From assembly GCA_009363175.1 (NCBI GenBank), contig CP045205.1, positions 4,898,001 to 4,962,000 on the forward strand: 64,000 bases of DNA. Direction: 5' to 3'. A program made the position numbers and the translations under genes. The notes beneath the pieces were generated by a model. It was not told the origin of the DNA and did not search any database. It saw only the letters and a program-made list of their open reading frames with translations. The stretch is from Citrobacter telavivensis (GTDB lineage Bacteria > Pseudomonadota > Gammaproteobacteria > Enterobacterales > Enterobacteriaceae). Positions 16,964 through 25,558 of the stretch are shown one piece after another; the stretch's first letter is position 1, and every line of letters starts with the position of its first letter.

Positions 16964-18901
16964 TTAATAACGTCTCTGCCACTCAGAATCGCTCATCAGG
17001 GTGTCTTTCTGTCCCATGAAATAGCGATAGTAAGCATCGTAGGCCAGCACGTTCTTCACGTAGCCGCGCGTTTCCGAGAAGGGAATACTCTCGACAAACG
17101 CCACGGCATCAATCCGTCCCGCACTGTTGCCAAGCCAGGTACGCACACGCCCCGGTCCGGCGTTGTAGGCTGCAGAGGAGAAGATCCGGTTATTGCCGAA
17201 CTGCTGGTAGACGTACTGCAGGTAACTGGTACCGATGTTGATATTCATTTCTGGATCCAGTAACTGGTTCTGGCTGCTGTAACCCGGAATAGAGAACATC
17301 TTCACCGTGTGTGTCGCCGTGCCGGGCATAATCTGCATTAGCCCACTGGCACCGACCGGAGATTTCACCTTCGGATTCCAGGCGCTCTCCTGACGCGCTA
17401 TCGCCATTGCATAGCTTTGCGGGATGTCTTTGCCGCGGGTATAGCGAGTAAAGATATCCTGATACGCCAGCGGGAAACGCTCCTCCAGATGATCCCAGAG
17501 TTTACCGGCGATCGTCGCCTGCACGCTCAGATCCCACCACTGATTGTTGAAGGCATAACGCGCCAGTTGCGCCTGTTCCGTCTTCGTGCGACTGGTGACC
17601 AGGTTCGCCCATTCGCTGCGGGCGGTGTTATCCAGATTCCAGTACATCAGTTCGCGAACACGAGCCATTTCCGGCCCCTGAGTCAGTGCGTTATCCACAT
17701 TGCCCGGCGCTTTATCAATTTTCAGGACGTACTCTTCCCCCAGACGCTGCGCCGCCACCATCGGGTAGAAACCGCGCTGCTGCATCAGCGCATGCAGGAT
17801 CTCTTTTGCTTCGTTTTCCCGTCCCCGCTCCAGCAGCAAATCGGCCTGCCAGTAGCGCCATTCGTCCTTCTCTTTCGCTTCCATCGGCAGACGCGCCAGC
17901 CAGGTGTTCAGGCCACGACGATCGCCGGTCCCGAGCGCCATCCGCACCCGACGCTCCACAAGCGTCGTGGATTGCGAGCGCATGATCGCATCATCGCGCC
18001 ATTTCGCCTGCTCGTCGGTGACGTCGTTACCCATTAATCGCCAGGCGACGATATCGCGTAACTCCTGGGTTTGATCCTCATTCAGTTGCTGCGCCTGCAC
18101 CAGTGACGGGATCATCAGACGCGCGTTTTCCGCATCCTGACGCGCGACGCTGGCAAAGGCCACGGCGGCCATCTGACGGGTAAAATCGGTAGCGCCGGTG
18201 GTGCGCGCAAAGTTCATGACGCTGTTCGGATCGTTCGCCAGTGAGATAATCGCTGACGCGATAGTCTGGTACTCCGCTGGCATCTGCCCGGCCAGTACCG
18301 TCACCAGTCCGGTATTTCCCGCTTTCATCGCCAGGCGGATGCGCTCCAGGTAAGAGAGCGGGTCCTGAGTACCGGAAGCGCGCCAGACGCTGAACAGTTT
18401 GTCACAGGCATTGGGCTGACTCTTACCGGTCAACCACAGCTCTTTCGCCCCCTGCCAGGCCTCTTCCGCTTGTCCGGTATTCCACTTCGCGTAGTAGTAA
18501 TTGCACTGCGCCTCGGTGGTTCTCGGTTTCTCCGGACTAAACGCTAATAACCCGCGCCAGTCTTCACGCCGCGCCAGTTCATTCACAAAACGCGATTCCA
18601 GCGTGCGTGCTGGCGGCAGAGTCGGGTTGGCACGGACAAAGTTGGTCACCGTGACAGTCGGTTGATTCATCAGATCATCGGTGATCTGCCGATATTCCAG
18701 GTAGGGATACAGAGGGTAATTCTTCAGGCCCGGCATCATCTGTTCCACGACATCCATCTGTCGGTTATCCCAGGCCTGCTTAATTTGTGCGTAACGGTTA
18801 CGCTGTTCATCCAGTGAATCGGCTCGCGCAGCCTGACTTAGCGTCAGCAGGCACACACCGGCGGCAATAAGACGCCAGGTAAATCGTTGGGCTTTGTCCA
18901 C
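16964..18901 (-). CDS. slt: Soluble lytic murein transglycosylase Slt70
   Basis: Periplasmic enzyme that cleaves peptidoglycan strands to 1,6-anhydromuropeptides. The 645 residues equal E. coli Slt70. Residues 1-27 form a signal peptide ending in AARA. A long alpha-helical superhelix (U and L domains) spans about 28-470. The carboxy-terminal SLT catalytic domain contains the active Glu in IARQESAWNPKVKSPVGASG (near residue 505), followed by GLMQIMPGTATHTV and SAAYNAGPGRVRTWL. The start codon is GTG at 18901, giving MDKAQRFTWRL; AGAGGAAGAG lies just upstream. Confidence 0.96.
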   Translation of the reverse strand: MDKAQRFTWRLIAAGVCLLTLSQAARADSLDEQRNRYAQIKQAWDNRQMDVVEQMMPGLKNYPLYPYLEYRQITDDLMNQPTVTVTNFVRANPTLPPARTLESRFVNELARREDWRGLLAFSPEKPRTTEAQCNYYYAKWNTGQAEEAWQGAKELWLTGKSQPNACDKLFSVWRASGTQDPLSYLERIRLAMKAGNTGLVTVLAGQMPAEYQTIASAIISLANDPNSVMNFARTTGATDFTRQMAAVAFASVARQDAENARLMIPSLVQAQQLNEDQTQELRDIVAWRLMGNDVTDEQAKWRDDAIMRSQSTTLVERRVRMALGTGDRRGLNTWLARLPMEAKEKDEWRYWQADLLLERGRENEAKEILHALMQQRGFYPMVAAQRLGEEYVLKIDKAPGNVDNALTQGPEMARVRELMYWNLDNTARSEWANLVTSRTKTEQAQLARYAFNNQWWDLSVQATIAGKLWDHLEERFPLAYQDIFTRYTRGKDIPQSYAMAIARQESAWNPKVKSPVGASGLMQIMPGTATHTVKMFSIPGYSSQNQLLDPEMNINIGTSYLQYVYQQFGNNRIFSSAAYNAGPGRVRTWLGNSAGRIDAVAFVESIPFSETRGYVKNVLAYDAYYRYFMGQKDTLMSDSEWQRRY

Positions 18902-19078
18902 AAGCTCTTCCTCTAAAAATGATACGTCGTTGCAGCCTCATGCCGCCTAATGATTTCATGCTAACCAGTCATTGGCATTTACGCCACGTCGAGGACACTT
19001 TTTTACTTTTACGGCGAGTGAGATCTGCTGGCTGGGATTGAGAGGGGAAAAAGGCTACACTTCGCCTTTGAAAACATC

Positions 19079-19342
19079 TATACCCTAAATAATTCGAGTT
19101 GCAGGACAAAGCCCAAAGGGCTTTGAACAGCGCTAGCGCTGGCCCCGGAGGGGCGAAGCCGAAGGCTGAGTCACGCGGCAAGGGAGTGACAAATTCGTCG
19201 GGAACGAATTTGACCAGCCGCAGACTGGCCTTCGGTGAGAGACAGGATGTCTCTCATTAATCCCCCAGGAGCTTACATAAGTAAGTGACTGGGGTGAACG
19301 AGTGCAGCCAACGCGCATGCAACTTGAAGTATGACGGGTATA
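19079..19342 (+). repeat. ERIC element with two hairpin-rich insertions
   Basis: The outer ends are typical ERIC ends in inverted orientation: TATACCC (19079) and GGGTATA (19342). The internal blocks AATAATTCGAGTTGCAGGA, GCGGCAAGGGAGTGA, CCCAGGAGCTTACATAAGTA and AGTGACTGGGGTGAACGA appear in normal order. Total length is 264 bases against about 127 for the standard element. The extra length is two blocks, 19107-19174 and 19190-19259, each packed with short inverted repeats. With its flanks it fills the 473-base gap between slt and ettA; nothing else is seen there apart from likely ettA and slt promoter sequence. Confidence 0.88.
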
Positions 19343-19374
19343 TTCATCACGATAAATACAGAGGCGAGTCCAAC

Positions 19375-21042
19375 GTGGCCCAATTCGTTTATACCATGCA
19401 TCGTGTCGGCAAGGTCGTTCCGCCGAAACGTCATATTCTTAAAAACATCTCTCTGAGCTTCTTCCCTGGCGCAAAAATCGGCGTACTGGGCCTTAACGGT
19501 GCCGGTAAGTCCACCCTGCTGCGCATCATGGCGGGCATCGATACCGATATCGAAGGCGAAGCCCGCCCGCAGCCAGGCATCAAAATTGGTTACCTGCCGC
19601 AGGAACCCAAGCTCAATCCTGAGCACACCGTTCGCGAATCTGTTGAAGAAGCGGTGGCGGAAGTGGTTAATGCGCTGAAAGGTCTGGATGAAGTTTACGC
19701 GAAGTACGCCGAGCCGGATGCCGACTTCGATAAACTGGCCGCGCAACAGGGCAAGTTTGAAGAGATCATTCAGGCGCACGACGGTCATAACCTGAACGTG
19801 CAACTGGAGCGCGCTGCCGACGCCCTGCGTCTGCCGGACTGGGACGCCAAAATCGCGACCCTCTCCGGGGGTGAACGTCGCCGTGTCGCACTGTGCCGTC
19901 TGCTGTTAGAAAAACCAGACATGCTGCTGCTCGACGAACCCACCAACCACCTGGATGCGGAATCCGTGGCCTGGCTGGAACGCTTCCTGCACGACTTCGA
20001 AGGGACCGTGGTGGCGATTACCCACGACCGTTACTTCCTCGACAACGTCGCAGGCTGGATCCTCGAACTTGACCGCGGCGAAGGGATTCCGTGGGAAGGC
20101 AACTACTCCTCGTGGCTGGAGCAGAAAGATCAGCGTCTGGCGCAGGAAGCTTCTCAGGAAGCGGCGCGTCGTAAATCTATCGAGAAAGAGCTGGAGTGGG
20201 TACGTCAGGGCGCGAAAGGCCGTCAGTCTAAGGGTAAAGCCCGTCTGGCACGCTTTGAAGAACTGAACAGCACCGAATACCAGAAGCGTAACGAAACCAA
20301 CGAACTGTTTATTCCACCTGGACCGCGTCTGGGCGATAAAGTCGTTGAAGTCAGCCATCTGCGTAAATCCTACGGTGACCGCCTGCTAATTGACGATCTG
20401 AGCTTCTCCGTACCGAAAGGCGCGATTGTCGGTATCATCGGTCCGAACGGCGCGGGTAAATCGACGCTGTTCCGCATGATGTCCGGTCAGGAACAGCCTG
20501 ACAGCGGTACTATCACGCTGGGTGAAACCGTCAAGCTGGCCTCTGTTGACCAGTTCCGTGACGCCATGGATAACAGCAAAACCGTGTGGGAAGAAGTGTC
20601 CGGCGGGCTGGATATCATGAAGATCGGCAACACCGAGATGCCAAGCCGCGCCTACGTTGGCCGCTTTAACTTTAAGGGTGTTGATCAGGGGAAACGCGTG
20701 GGCGAACTGTCCGGCGGCGAGCGTGGTCGTCTGCACCTGGCAAAACTGTTACAGGTTGGCGGCAACATGCTGCTGCTCGATGAACCGACCAACGACCTGG
20801 ATATCGAAACCCTGCGCGCGCTGGAAAACGCCCTGCTGGAGTTCCCGGGTTGCGCGATGGTTATCTCGCACGACCGCTGGTTCCTCGACCGTATCGCCAC
20901 CCACATTCTGGACTACCAGGATGAAGGCAAAGTGGAGTTCTTCGAAGGTAACTTCACCGAATACGAAGAGTATAAGAAACGCACGCTGGGCGCAGACGCG
21001 CTGGAGCCAAAGCGTATCAAGTACAAACGTATTGCGAAGTAA
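19375..21042 (+). CDS. ettA: Energy-dependent translational throttle protein EttA
   Basis: ABC-F protein that binds the ribosomal E site and gates the first rounds of translation according to the ATP/ADP ratio. 555 residues, as in E. coli EttA. Two ABC domains are complete: Walker A GLNGAGKST and GPNGAGKST, signatures LSGGERRRVAL and LSGGERGRLHL, Walker B LLLLDEPTNHLD and LLLLDEPTNDLD. The linker EKELEWVRQGAKGRQSKGKA lies between them. GTG at 19375 is the start that gives MAQFVYTMHRVGK; an upstream ATG lies within the ERIC element. In E. coli the 3' end faces nadR; here it faces yggE. Confidence 0.96.
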   Translation: MAQFVYTMHRVGKVVPPKRHILKNISLSFFPGAKIGVLGLNGAGKSTLLRIMAGIDTDIEGEARPQPGIKIGYLPQEPKLNPEHTVRESVEEAVAEVVNALKGLDEVYAKYAEPDADFDKLAAQQGKFEEIIQAHDGHNLNVQLERAADALRLPDWDAKIATLSGGERRRVALCRLLLEKPDMLLLDEPTNHLDAESVAWLERFLHDFEGTVVAITHDRYFLDNVAGWILELDRGEGIPWEGNYSSWLEQKDQRLAQEASQEAARRKSIEKELEWVRQGAKGRQSKGKARLARFEELNSTEYQKRNETNELFIPPGPRLGDKVVEVSHLRKSYGDRLLIDDLSFSVPKGAIVGIIGPNGAGKSTLFRMMSGQEQPDSGTITLGETVKLASVDQFRDAMDNSKTVWEEVSGGLDIMKIGNTEMPSRAYVGRFNFKGVDQGKRVGELSGGERGRLHLAKLLQVGGNMLLLDEPTNDLDIETLRALENALLEFPGCAMVISHDRWFLDRIATHILDYQDEGKVEFFEGNFTEYEEYKKRTLGADALEPKRIKYKRIAK

Positions 21043-21052
21043 TTGTTAGTCA

Positions 21053-21130
21053 TGCCGGATGGCGGCGAAAACGCCTTATCCGGCCTACAGGATGCATATC
21101 TGTAGGCCGGATAAGCGCAGCGCCATCCGG
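21053..21130. repeat. BIME at the ettA/yggE junction
   Basis: Two REP units in opposite orientation: TGCCGGATGGCGGCG with CGCCTTATCCGGCCTAC, then TGTAGGCCGGATAAGCGC with GCGCCATCCGG. They fill nearly all of the 97-base gap between two genes that are far apart in E. coli. Confidence 0.94.
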
Positions 21131-21139
21131 TATTTTCGA

Positions 21140-21880
21140 TTATTGCGCTTTAGCCGTTGCCGGTTGCTGGCCCGCCGCAGGTTCCAGTTGGAACACCACA
21201 TCGACCTGATCATCAAACTGAATCGCTGCCTGCTCGTAGGTTTCCTGAGCAGATACCGGTGCCGCATCCGCTTTCATCATCCGCACCACCGGGCTTGGCT
21301 GATAGTTCGAGACATGATAACGCACGCTGTAAACCGGCCCCAGCTTGCTGTTAAAGCCTGCCGCCAGTTCTTGCGCCTGATGTATCGCATCATCAATCGC
21401 CGCTTTACGCGCTTTGTCTTTGTAAGCATCCGGTTGTGCCACGCCTAACGACACGGAACGAATTTCGTTCAGCCCCGCCTTCAACGCGCCGTCCAGCAGC
21501 GGGTTGAGTTTATCGAGCTGACGCAGCGTCACTTCGACAGTGCGCACCGCCCGATAGCCTTTCAGAATGCTTTTCCCGTTCTGGTAGTCGTAATCCGGCT
21601 GCGTGCGCAGGTTCGCCGAGCTGATGTCTTTTTTCGCGACCTGATTTTGCTCAAGGAAGGAAAGATATTGCGCAACGCGCTCATCTGCCTGTTTCTTCGC
21701 CGTCGCCGCGTCTTTTGCCGCCACATTAACCTCAATTGCCAGAGTGGCAATATCAGGTGCAGCGTCCACGCTTGCCGTCCCGGAAGTCACGATGTGCGGT
21801 CCATCAGGCAATTCGCCTGCCTGTACCGACATTGCACTGAATCCCACTAATGCCGCCAGGGCCATCACTTTGAACTTCAC
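21140..21880 (-). CDS. yggE: Oxidative stress defence protein YggE (SIMPL domain)
   Basis: A 246-residue SIMPL-domain (DUF541) protein, the same length as E. coli YggE, which lowers reactive oxygen levels when overproduced. A signal peptide MKFKVMALAALVGFSAMSVQA (less its last residue, cut after AGE or VQA) marks it as periplasmic. The SIMPL core runs from HIVTSGTASVDAAPDIATLA through VEVTLRQLDKLNPLLDGALK. Its molecular activity is unknown. It is followed by argO in the same direction upstream, with 92 bases between. Confidence 0.94.
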   Translation of the reverse strand: MKFKVMALAALVGFSAMSVQAGELPDGPHIVTSGTASVDAAPDIATLAIEVNVAAKDAATAKKQADERVAQYLSFLEQNQVAKKDISSANLRTQPDYDYQNGKSILKGYRAVRTVEVTLRQLDKLNPLLDGALKAGLNEIRSVSLGVAQPDAYKDKARKAAIDDAIHQAQELAAGFNSKLGPVYSVRYHVSNYQPSPVVRMMKADAAPVSAQETYEQAAIQFDDQVDVVFQLEPAAGQQPATAKAQ

Positions 21881-21972
21881 TGTCGCTCCTCCATGTTACG
21901 TGAGTTGCCCAAATTTCAGGGCGCATGCAGGCAAGCTTAGCGTGAAATAGTGTGTTGTCCATCAGACAACGC

Positions 21973-22608
21973 TTAGTTGAACAAGGCGTGAACATGCGCA
22001 ACGCCTTCTTTTGCCAGTTGAAAAGCAATAAACCACATCACCAGACCGACCAGCGAATTGATGATCCGCTGCGCTTTTGCGGTGCGCAGTCGCGGCGCGA
22101 GCCACGCCGCCAACAGCGCCAGACCGAAGAACCACAGGAAAGAGGCGCTGACGGTGCCAAGCGCGAACCAGCGTTTCGGCTCCACGTCCAGTTGTCCGCC
22201 CAGACTGCCCAGCACCACGAAGGTATCGAGATAGACGTGTGGATTCAGCCATGTCACTGCCAGCATCGTGGCGATAATCTTCCAGCGCCCCTGCTTCATC
22301 ACTTCCGCGCTGGCCAGTTCCAGATTGCTGCTCATCGCCGTCTTTAACGCACCAAAGCCGTACCACAGCAAAAATGCCACACCGCCCCATGTGACCAGCG
22401 CCAGCAGCCAGGGAGATTGCATCAGTAATGCGCTGCCACCAAAAATTCCGGCGCAAATCAGCAACAGATCGCTGACGGCGCACAGCAGCGCAATCATGAT
22501 GTGATACTGGCGGCGTATCCCCTGATTCATCACAAAAGCATTCTGTGGGCCGAGCGGAAGTATCATGGCTGCGCCGAGTGCAAGACCTTGAAAATAATAC
22601 GATATCAC
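21973..22608 (-). CDS. argO: L-arginine exporter ArgO
   Basis: LysE-family exporter that removes excess arginine (and canavanine) from the cell. With the GTG start at 22608 it has 211 residues, like E. coli ArgO, and begins with YYFQGLALGAAMILPLGPQN, the LysE family signature. About six membrane helices are visible. An ATG three codons upstream is possible, but AGGA lies too close to it and at a suitable distance from the GTG. In E. coli expression needs ArgP and arginine; no ArgP site was identified here. Confidence 0.93.
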   Translation of the reverse strand: MISYYFQGLALGAAMILPLGPQNAFVMNQGIRRQYHIMIALLCAVSDLLLICAGIFGGSALLMQSPWLLALVTWGGVAFLLWYGFGALKTAMSSNLELASAEVMKQGRWKIIATMLAVTWLNPHVYLDTFVVLGSLGGQLDVEPKRWFALGTVSASFLWFFGLALLAAWLAPRLRTAKAQRIINSLVGLVMWFIAFQLAKEGVAHVHALFN

Positions 22609-22719
22609 GGTAATCATCCTGAGCGTTGTCTCTATAGCGCAGACTATAACGCGGGATGATTATTAGCGGAAATGGATAATATTAATCGCAGATTAGAGAA
22701 ATTAATGCCGAAGGAATTT

Positions 22720-22748
22720 TGCCGGATGGCGCGATGCTCATCCGGCAC
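22720..22748. repeat. Single REP unit
   Basis: TGCCGGATGGCGCGATGC with GCTCATCCGGCA forms one palindromic REP unit just past the mscS stop codon. Confidence 0.85.
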
Positions 22749-22752
22749 ACCA

Positions 22753-23613
22753 TTACTCTGCCGCGCCTTCTTTCACGCGTTTAAAATTGATGTCCATCTG
22801 CGGATACGGGAAGCGAATACCTGCGGCATCAAACTCACGCTTAATCCGTTCCAGCACGTCCCAGTACACGTTTTGCAGATCGCCACTGTTGCTCCAGACA
22901 CGCACCACGAAGTTGAGCGATGACGCGCCCAGTTCATTCAGACGTACCGTCATTTCGCGATCTTTGAGAATGCGGTCTTCCGACTCGATAATCCCGGTGA
23001 GGATCTGTTTCACCTTATCGATGTCAGAGTCGTAGGCGACGCTGATAGTGAATTCATTACGGCGTACCGGCTCGCGGGAAAAGTTGATGATATTGCCGGC
23101 AATGATTTTACCGTTTGGGATCACGACAATTTTACCGTCCACGGTACGCATGGTGGTGGAGAAAATCTGCACATTCAGCACCGTCCCGGCGACACCGCCC
23201 AGATCAACATACTCACCGGCACGGAACGGACGGAACATGACCAGCAGAACCCCTGCGGCCAGGTTAGACAACGACCCCTGCAACGCCAGACCGACCGCTA
23301 AACCGGCGGCACCGAGAACAGCGATGACAGATGCCGTTTGCACGCCCACCCGACCCAGCGCGGCGATCAGCGTGAAGGCAACAATCCCGTAGCGCACCAG
23401 CGCGGAGAGAAAGTCTGCCACGGTGGCATCAATATGACGCGCCACCATCAGACGGTTAACCGTATTCGACACCAGACGCGCCACAATCATCCCGACAATA
23501 ACAATGGCAACTGCCGCCACGATGTTGACGGCATAGCTCAACAGCAATTCCTGGTTGCGGACCAGCCAGGTCCCCGCACCGTTGATGCTGTCGACAACAT
23601 TCAAATCTTCCAT
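22753..23613 (-). CDS. mscS: Small-conductance mechanosensitive channel MscS
   Basis: Homoheptameric inner-membrane channel that opens under membrane tension and protects against hypo-osmotic shock. It has 286 residues, as in E. coli. Three helices lead to the pore-lining TM3 AAGLAVGLALQGSLSNLAAG (about residues 98-117), followed by the beta domain LVMFRPFRAGEYVDLGG and carboxy-terminal RIKREFDAAGIRFPYPQMD. The ATG at 23613 starts MEDLNVVDSINGAG as in E. coli and has AAGGA upstream; six more codons are possible but unlikely. In E. coli fbaA comes next; here a 7-kb accessory block intervenes. Confidence 0.97.
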   Translation of the reverse strand: MEDLNVVDSINGAGTWLVRNQELLLSYAVNIVAAVAIVIVGMIVARLVSNTVNRLMVARHIDATVADFLSALVRYGIVAFTLIAALGRVGVQTASVIAVLGAAGLAVGLALQGSLSNLAAGVLLVMFRPFRAGEYVDLGGVAGTVLNVQIFSTTMRTVDGKIVVIPNGKIIAGNIINFSREPVRRNEFTISVAYDSDIDKVKQILTGIIESEDRILKDREMTVRLNELGASSLNFVVRVWSNSGDLQNVYWDVLERIKREFDAAGIRFPYPQMDINFKRVKEGAAE

Positions 23614-23735
23614 TACATGTTCCTTGGTCATAACAAATCAGAGCAAATGAGATCAATCTCACGAAAACACCCCGTTAAAGGTAAACAATAATGGGTGAAT
23701 AAGCCATTTTCGTTACGTTCCAGTTCCGGATGACG

Positions 23736-24674
23736 CTATTTTTTCTGTTCTGCGGGACGATCCACCATCCGCAAAAATCCTCCTACCAGCGCATTTTTTT
23801 GTTTAAAAATGTCGGCAATCTCGCTGACCACTTTTCCACTGCCGGCATTCTTCCAGGCGATAGAGAGCGGTGACGGCTGGCGAGGATTCACTACCGAACG
23901 AGCCACCAGTGCGCCCGACTCAACGTAAGGACGGCACAGACGTTCCGGTAAAAAACCCACGCCCAGGCCGCTTAAGTGACAGGCCAGCTTGGTGCTGAGA
24001 TCCGGAACCTTAATCTCCTTTTGTCCACTCAGCAGCCAGGCCACGCGGCGGGTGAGCGTGCGCGAAGTATCTTCAATATTAATCGCGGGGTAGCGACGCA
24101 GCATGTCGTCCGATAACACCGTTGCCGGATGGCTGGCCAGCGGGTGATTCTGCGCCACCACAAACTGCCAGCTAATATCCCCCAGCGGCAGCAACGAAAT
24201 GTTGTTCGACAGTGATTCGGAACCGGTCACGCCAATCGCCAGTTGATAGTCGTCATACAACAGCGAATCCCACACGCCCATATAAACCTGGCGGGAGATC
24301 TGAAAGCGGGTGAAGGGAAATTGTTGATGCAGCCACGTCAGTAAATCAGCGGTCGTCTGCGGCTGATACAGCAAATTATTGATGACGATATTGACCTGAC
24401 GCTCAACGCCCGCATTGATCTGCTGTAACTCATCCGGCATGGCGTCCAGCCAGTTGAGCCACTGGCGGCAATGTTCGAGCAGATGCTGACCGGCCAGGGT
24501 CAGGCTGACGGAGCGCGTGGTACGTAAAAAAAGCTGCGTCCCCACCTGTTCTTCCAGCGTTTTAATCCGATAACTTATCGCCGCGGGCGTTTTATGCAGC
24601 GAGCTGGCGGCACGGGAAAAACTCTCGGTCTCAGCCACCCGAATAAATGTGCGTATTGTTTCCTGATCGAGCAT
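23736..24674 (-). CDS. LysR-family regulator similar to AllS
   Basis: A 312-residue LysR-type regulator. The amino-terminal helix-turn-helix is FSRAASSLHKTPAAISYRIK (residues about 19-38). It strongly resembles AllS (YbbS), the activator of E. coli allantoin genes: shared blocks include VERQVNIVINNLLY, ISRQVYMGVWDSLLY, LAIGVTG, NIEDTSRTLTRRVAW and LSGLGVGFLPERLC. This fits its place beside an AllFGH-like gene set. The first 44 bases overlap the 3' end of the DUF2877 gene, and AGGGG sits five bases before the ATG. It is downstream of its likely target genes on the same strand. The effector is unknown; an allantoin-pathway compound is the obvious guess. Confidence 0.85.
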   Translation of the reverse strand: MLDQETIRTFIRVAETESFSRAASSLHKTPAAISYRIKTLEEQVGTQLFLRTTRSVSLTLAGQHLLEHCRQWLNWLDAMPDELQQINAGVERQVNIVINNLLYQPQTTADLLTWLHQQFPFTRFQISRQVYMGVWDSLLYDDYQLAIGVTGSESLSNNISLLPLGDISWQFVVAQNHPLASHPATVLSDDMLRRYPAINIEDTSRTLTRRVAWLLSGQKEIKVPDLSTKLACHLSGLGVGFLPERLCRPYVESGALVARSVVNPRQPSPLSIAWKNAGSGKVVSEIADIFKQKNALVGGFLRMVDRPAEQKK

Positions 24675-25458
24675 GCATTCCCCTTGAATCAGCCATCTGT
24701 AACCAGTGTTGCGCCAACGCGATACCCAATACCGTGTCAGCGCCGGAAGTATGTCCTACCGCAAGCAGACGGCCAAGCGCACGGTCTGTATTACGTCCGG
24801 TTTGTAAACTGCGCATGACGCCCAACACGGGCGTCGAAAATTCGCCCAGCCTGGCGCTATTAAGATAGCTACAGCTTACCGACGTTGTCAGCAATGCCAG
24901 TAGATCAATCGAGGGTAAAAAAAGGTGAACCGGTATCCCTGCAGCAATAAAGACCGCCAGCATTCCTGTCAGCATATCATCACCGCTGGGCGTGAGTCCT
25001 GGGCCTCGCCCGATAAGCCAACGCCAGTCCGGTTCCCCTCCGTGATGCCAGCATGCAAGAGCAGCCATGATTTCTGAATAAAATGGTATGTCATTAAGGG
25101 GTTGATTCAATGCCCCACACAGGCCGCTTTGTTGCCCACAACGGGAGAGCCCGACAGGGGCGCTATCAGCAGGATTGAGTTGCAGTCTGAGCTGGCGCTG
25201 AGAGCGAAGGGTCACTCCCTGCCCGCTCAGCAGATTCCCGGTTTTGTACAGGTGCGAAACCGCAGTCAGGCGGGAAAACTGCTTATGACTCAACAGCATG
25301 CCGGTTGGTCCCATGCCTTTACCGTAGCGGTATAACGTCAGTAACTCACCGTTTGCATGACTGAAATTGATCGCCTGAGAGAAGCGACTGTGCAGCGTCC
25401 ATTCACCATCAGGAAGTCGATAAAGCCCGGCGCAGGCCAGAGCATTGAGTATGAGCAT
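24631..25458 (-). CDS. DUF2877 protein, AllH (YlbF)-like carbamoyltransferase subunit
   Basis: A 275-residue protein of the DUF2877 family, similar to E. coli YlbF and YahE. Conserved blocks: INFSHANGELLTLYRYGKGMG near residue 30, WLIGRGPGLTPSGDDMLTGM near 145 and LLAVGHTSGADTVLGIALAQ near 228. In E. coli YlbF, with FdrA and YlbE, has been reported as oxamate carbamoyltransferase (AllFGH). The start ATG has GGAG six bases upstream. The carboxy terminus is longer than that of YlbF by about 20 residues and runs into the start of the LysR gene. A BIME separates it from the DUF1116 gene upstream. Function is inferred from family and neighbours. Confidence 0.82.
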   Translation of the reverse strand: MLILNALACAGLYRLPDGEWTLHSRFSQAINFSHANGELLTLYRYGKGMGPTGMLLSHKQFSRLTAVSHLYKTGNLLSGQGVTLRSQRQLRLQLNPADSAPVGLSRCGQQSGLCGALNQPLNDIPFYSEIMAALACWHHGGEPDWRWLIGRGPGLTPSGDDMLTGMLAVFIAAGIPVHLFLPSIDLLALLTTSVSCSYLNSARLGEFSTPVLGVMRSLQTGRNTDRALGRLLAVGHTSGADTVLGIALAQHWLQMADSRGMHARSGNNTHIYSGG

Positions 25459-25471
25459 AGGTTGCTCCGAA

Positions 25472-25553
25472 ATGCCGGATCGCGGCTTCAGCGTATCCGG
25501 CCCACGATTGACACAGATTCGTAGGCCCGGTAAGCGTTAGCGCCACCGGGCAT
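25472..25553. repeat. BIME within the accessory operon
   Basis: TGCCGGATCGCGGC with GCGTATCCGGC, then GTAGGCCCGGTAAGCG with CGCCACCGGGCA. The second unit has a GGCCCGG/CCGGGC variant core. It lies between the DUF1116 and DUF2877 genes, where it could stabilise the upstream message or reduce downstream expression. Confidence 0.85.
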
Positions 25554-25558
25554 TGCTG

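Noticed and set aside
19107..19259. CRISPR or tRNA-like structure in the ERIC insertions
   Set aside because: The hairpins differ from one another in sequence and spacing, so there is no repeat-spacer pattern and no cloverleaf.
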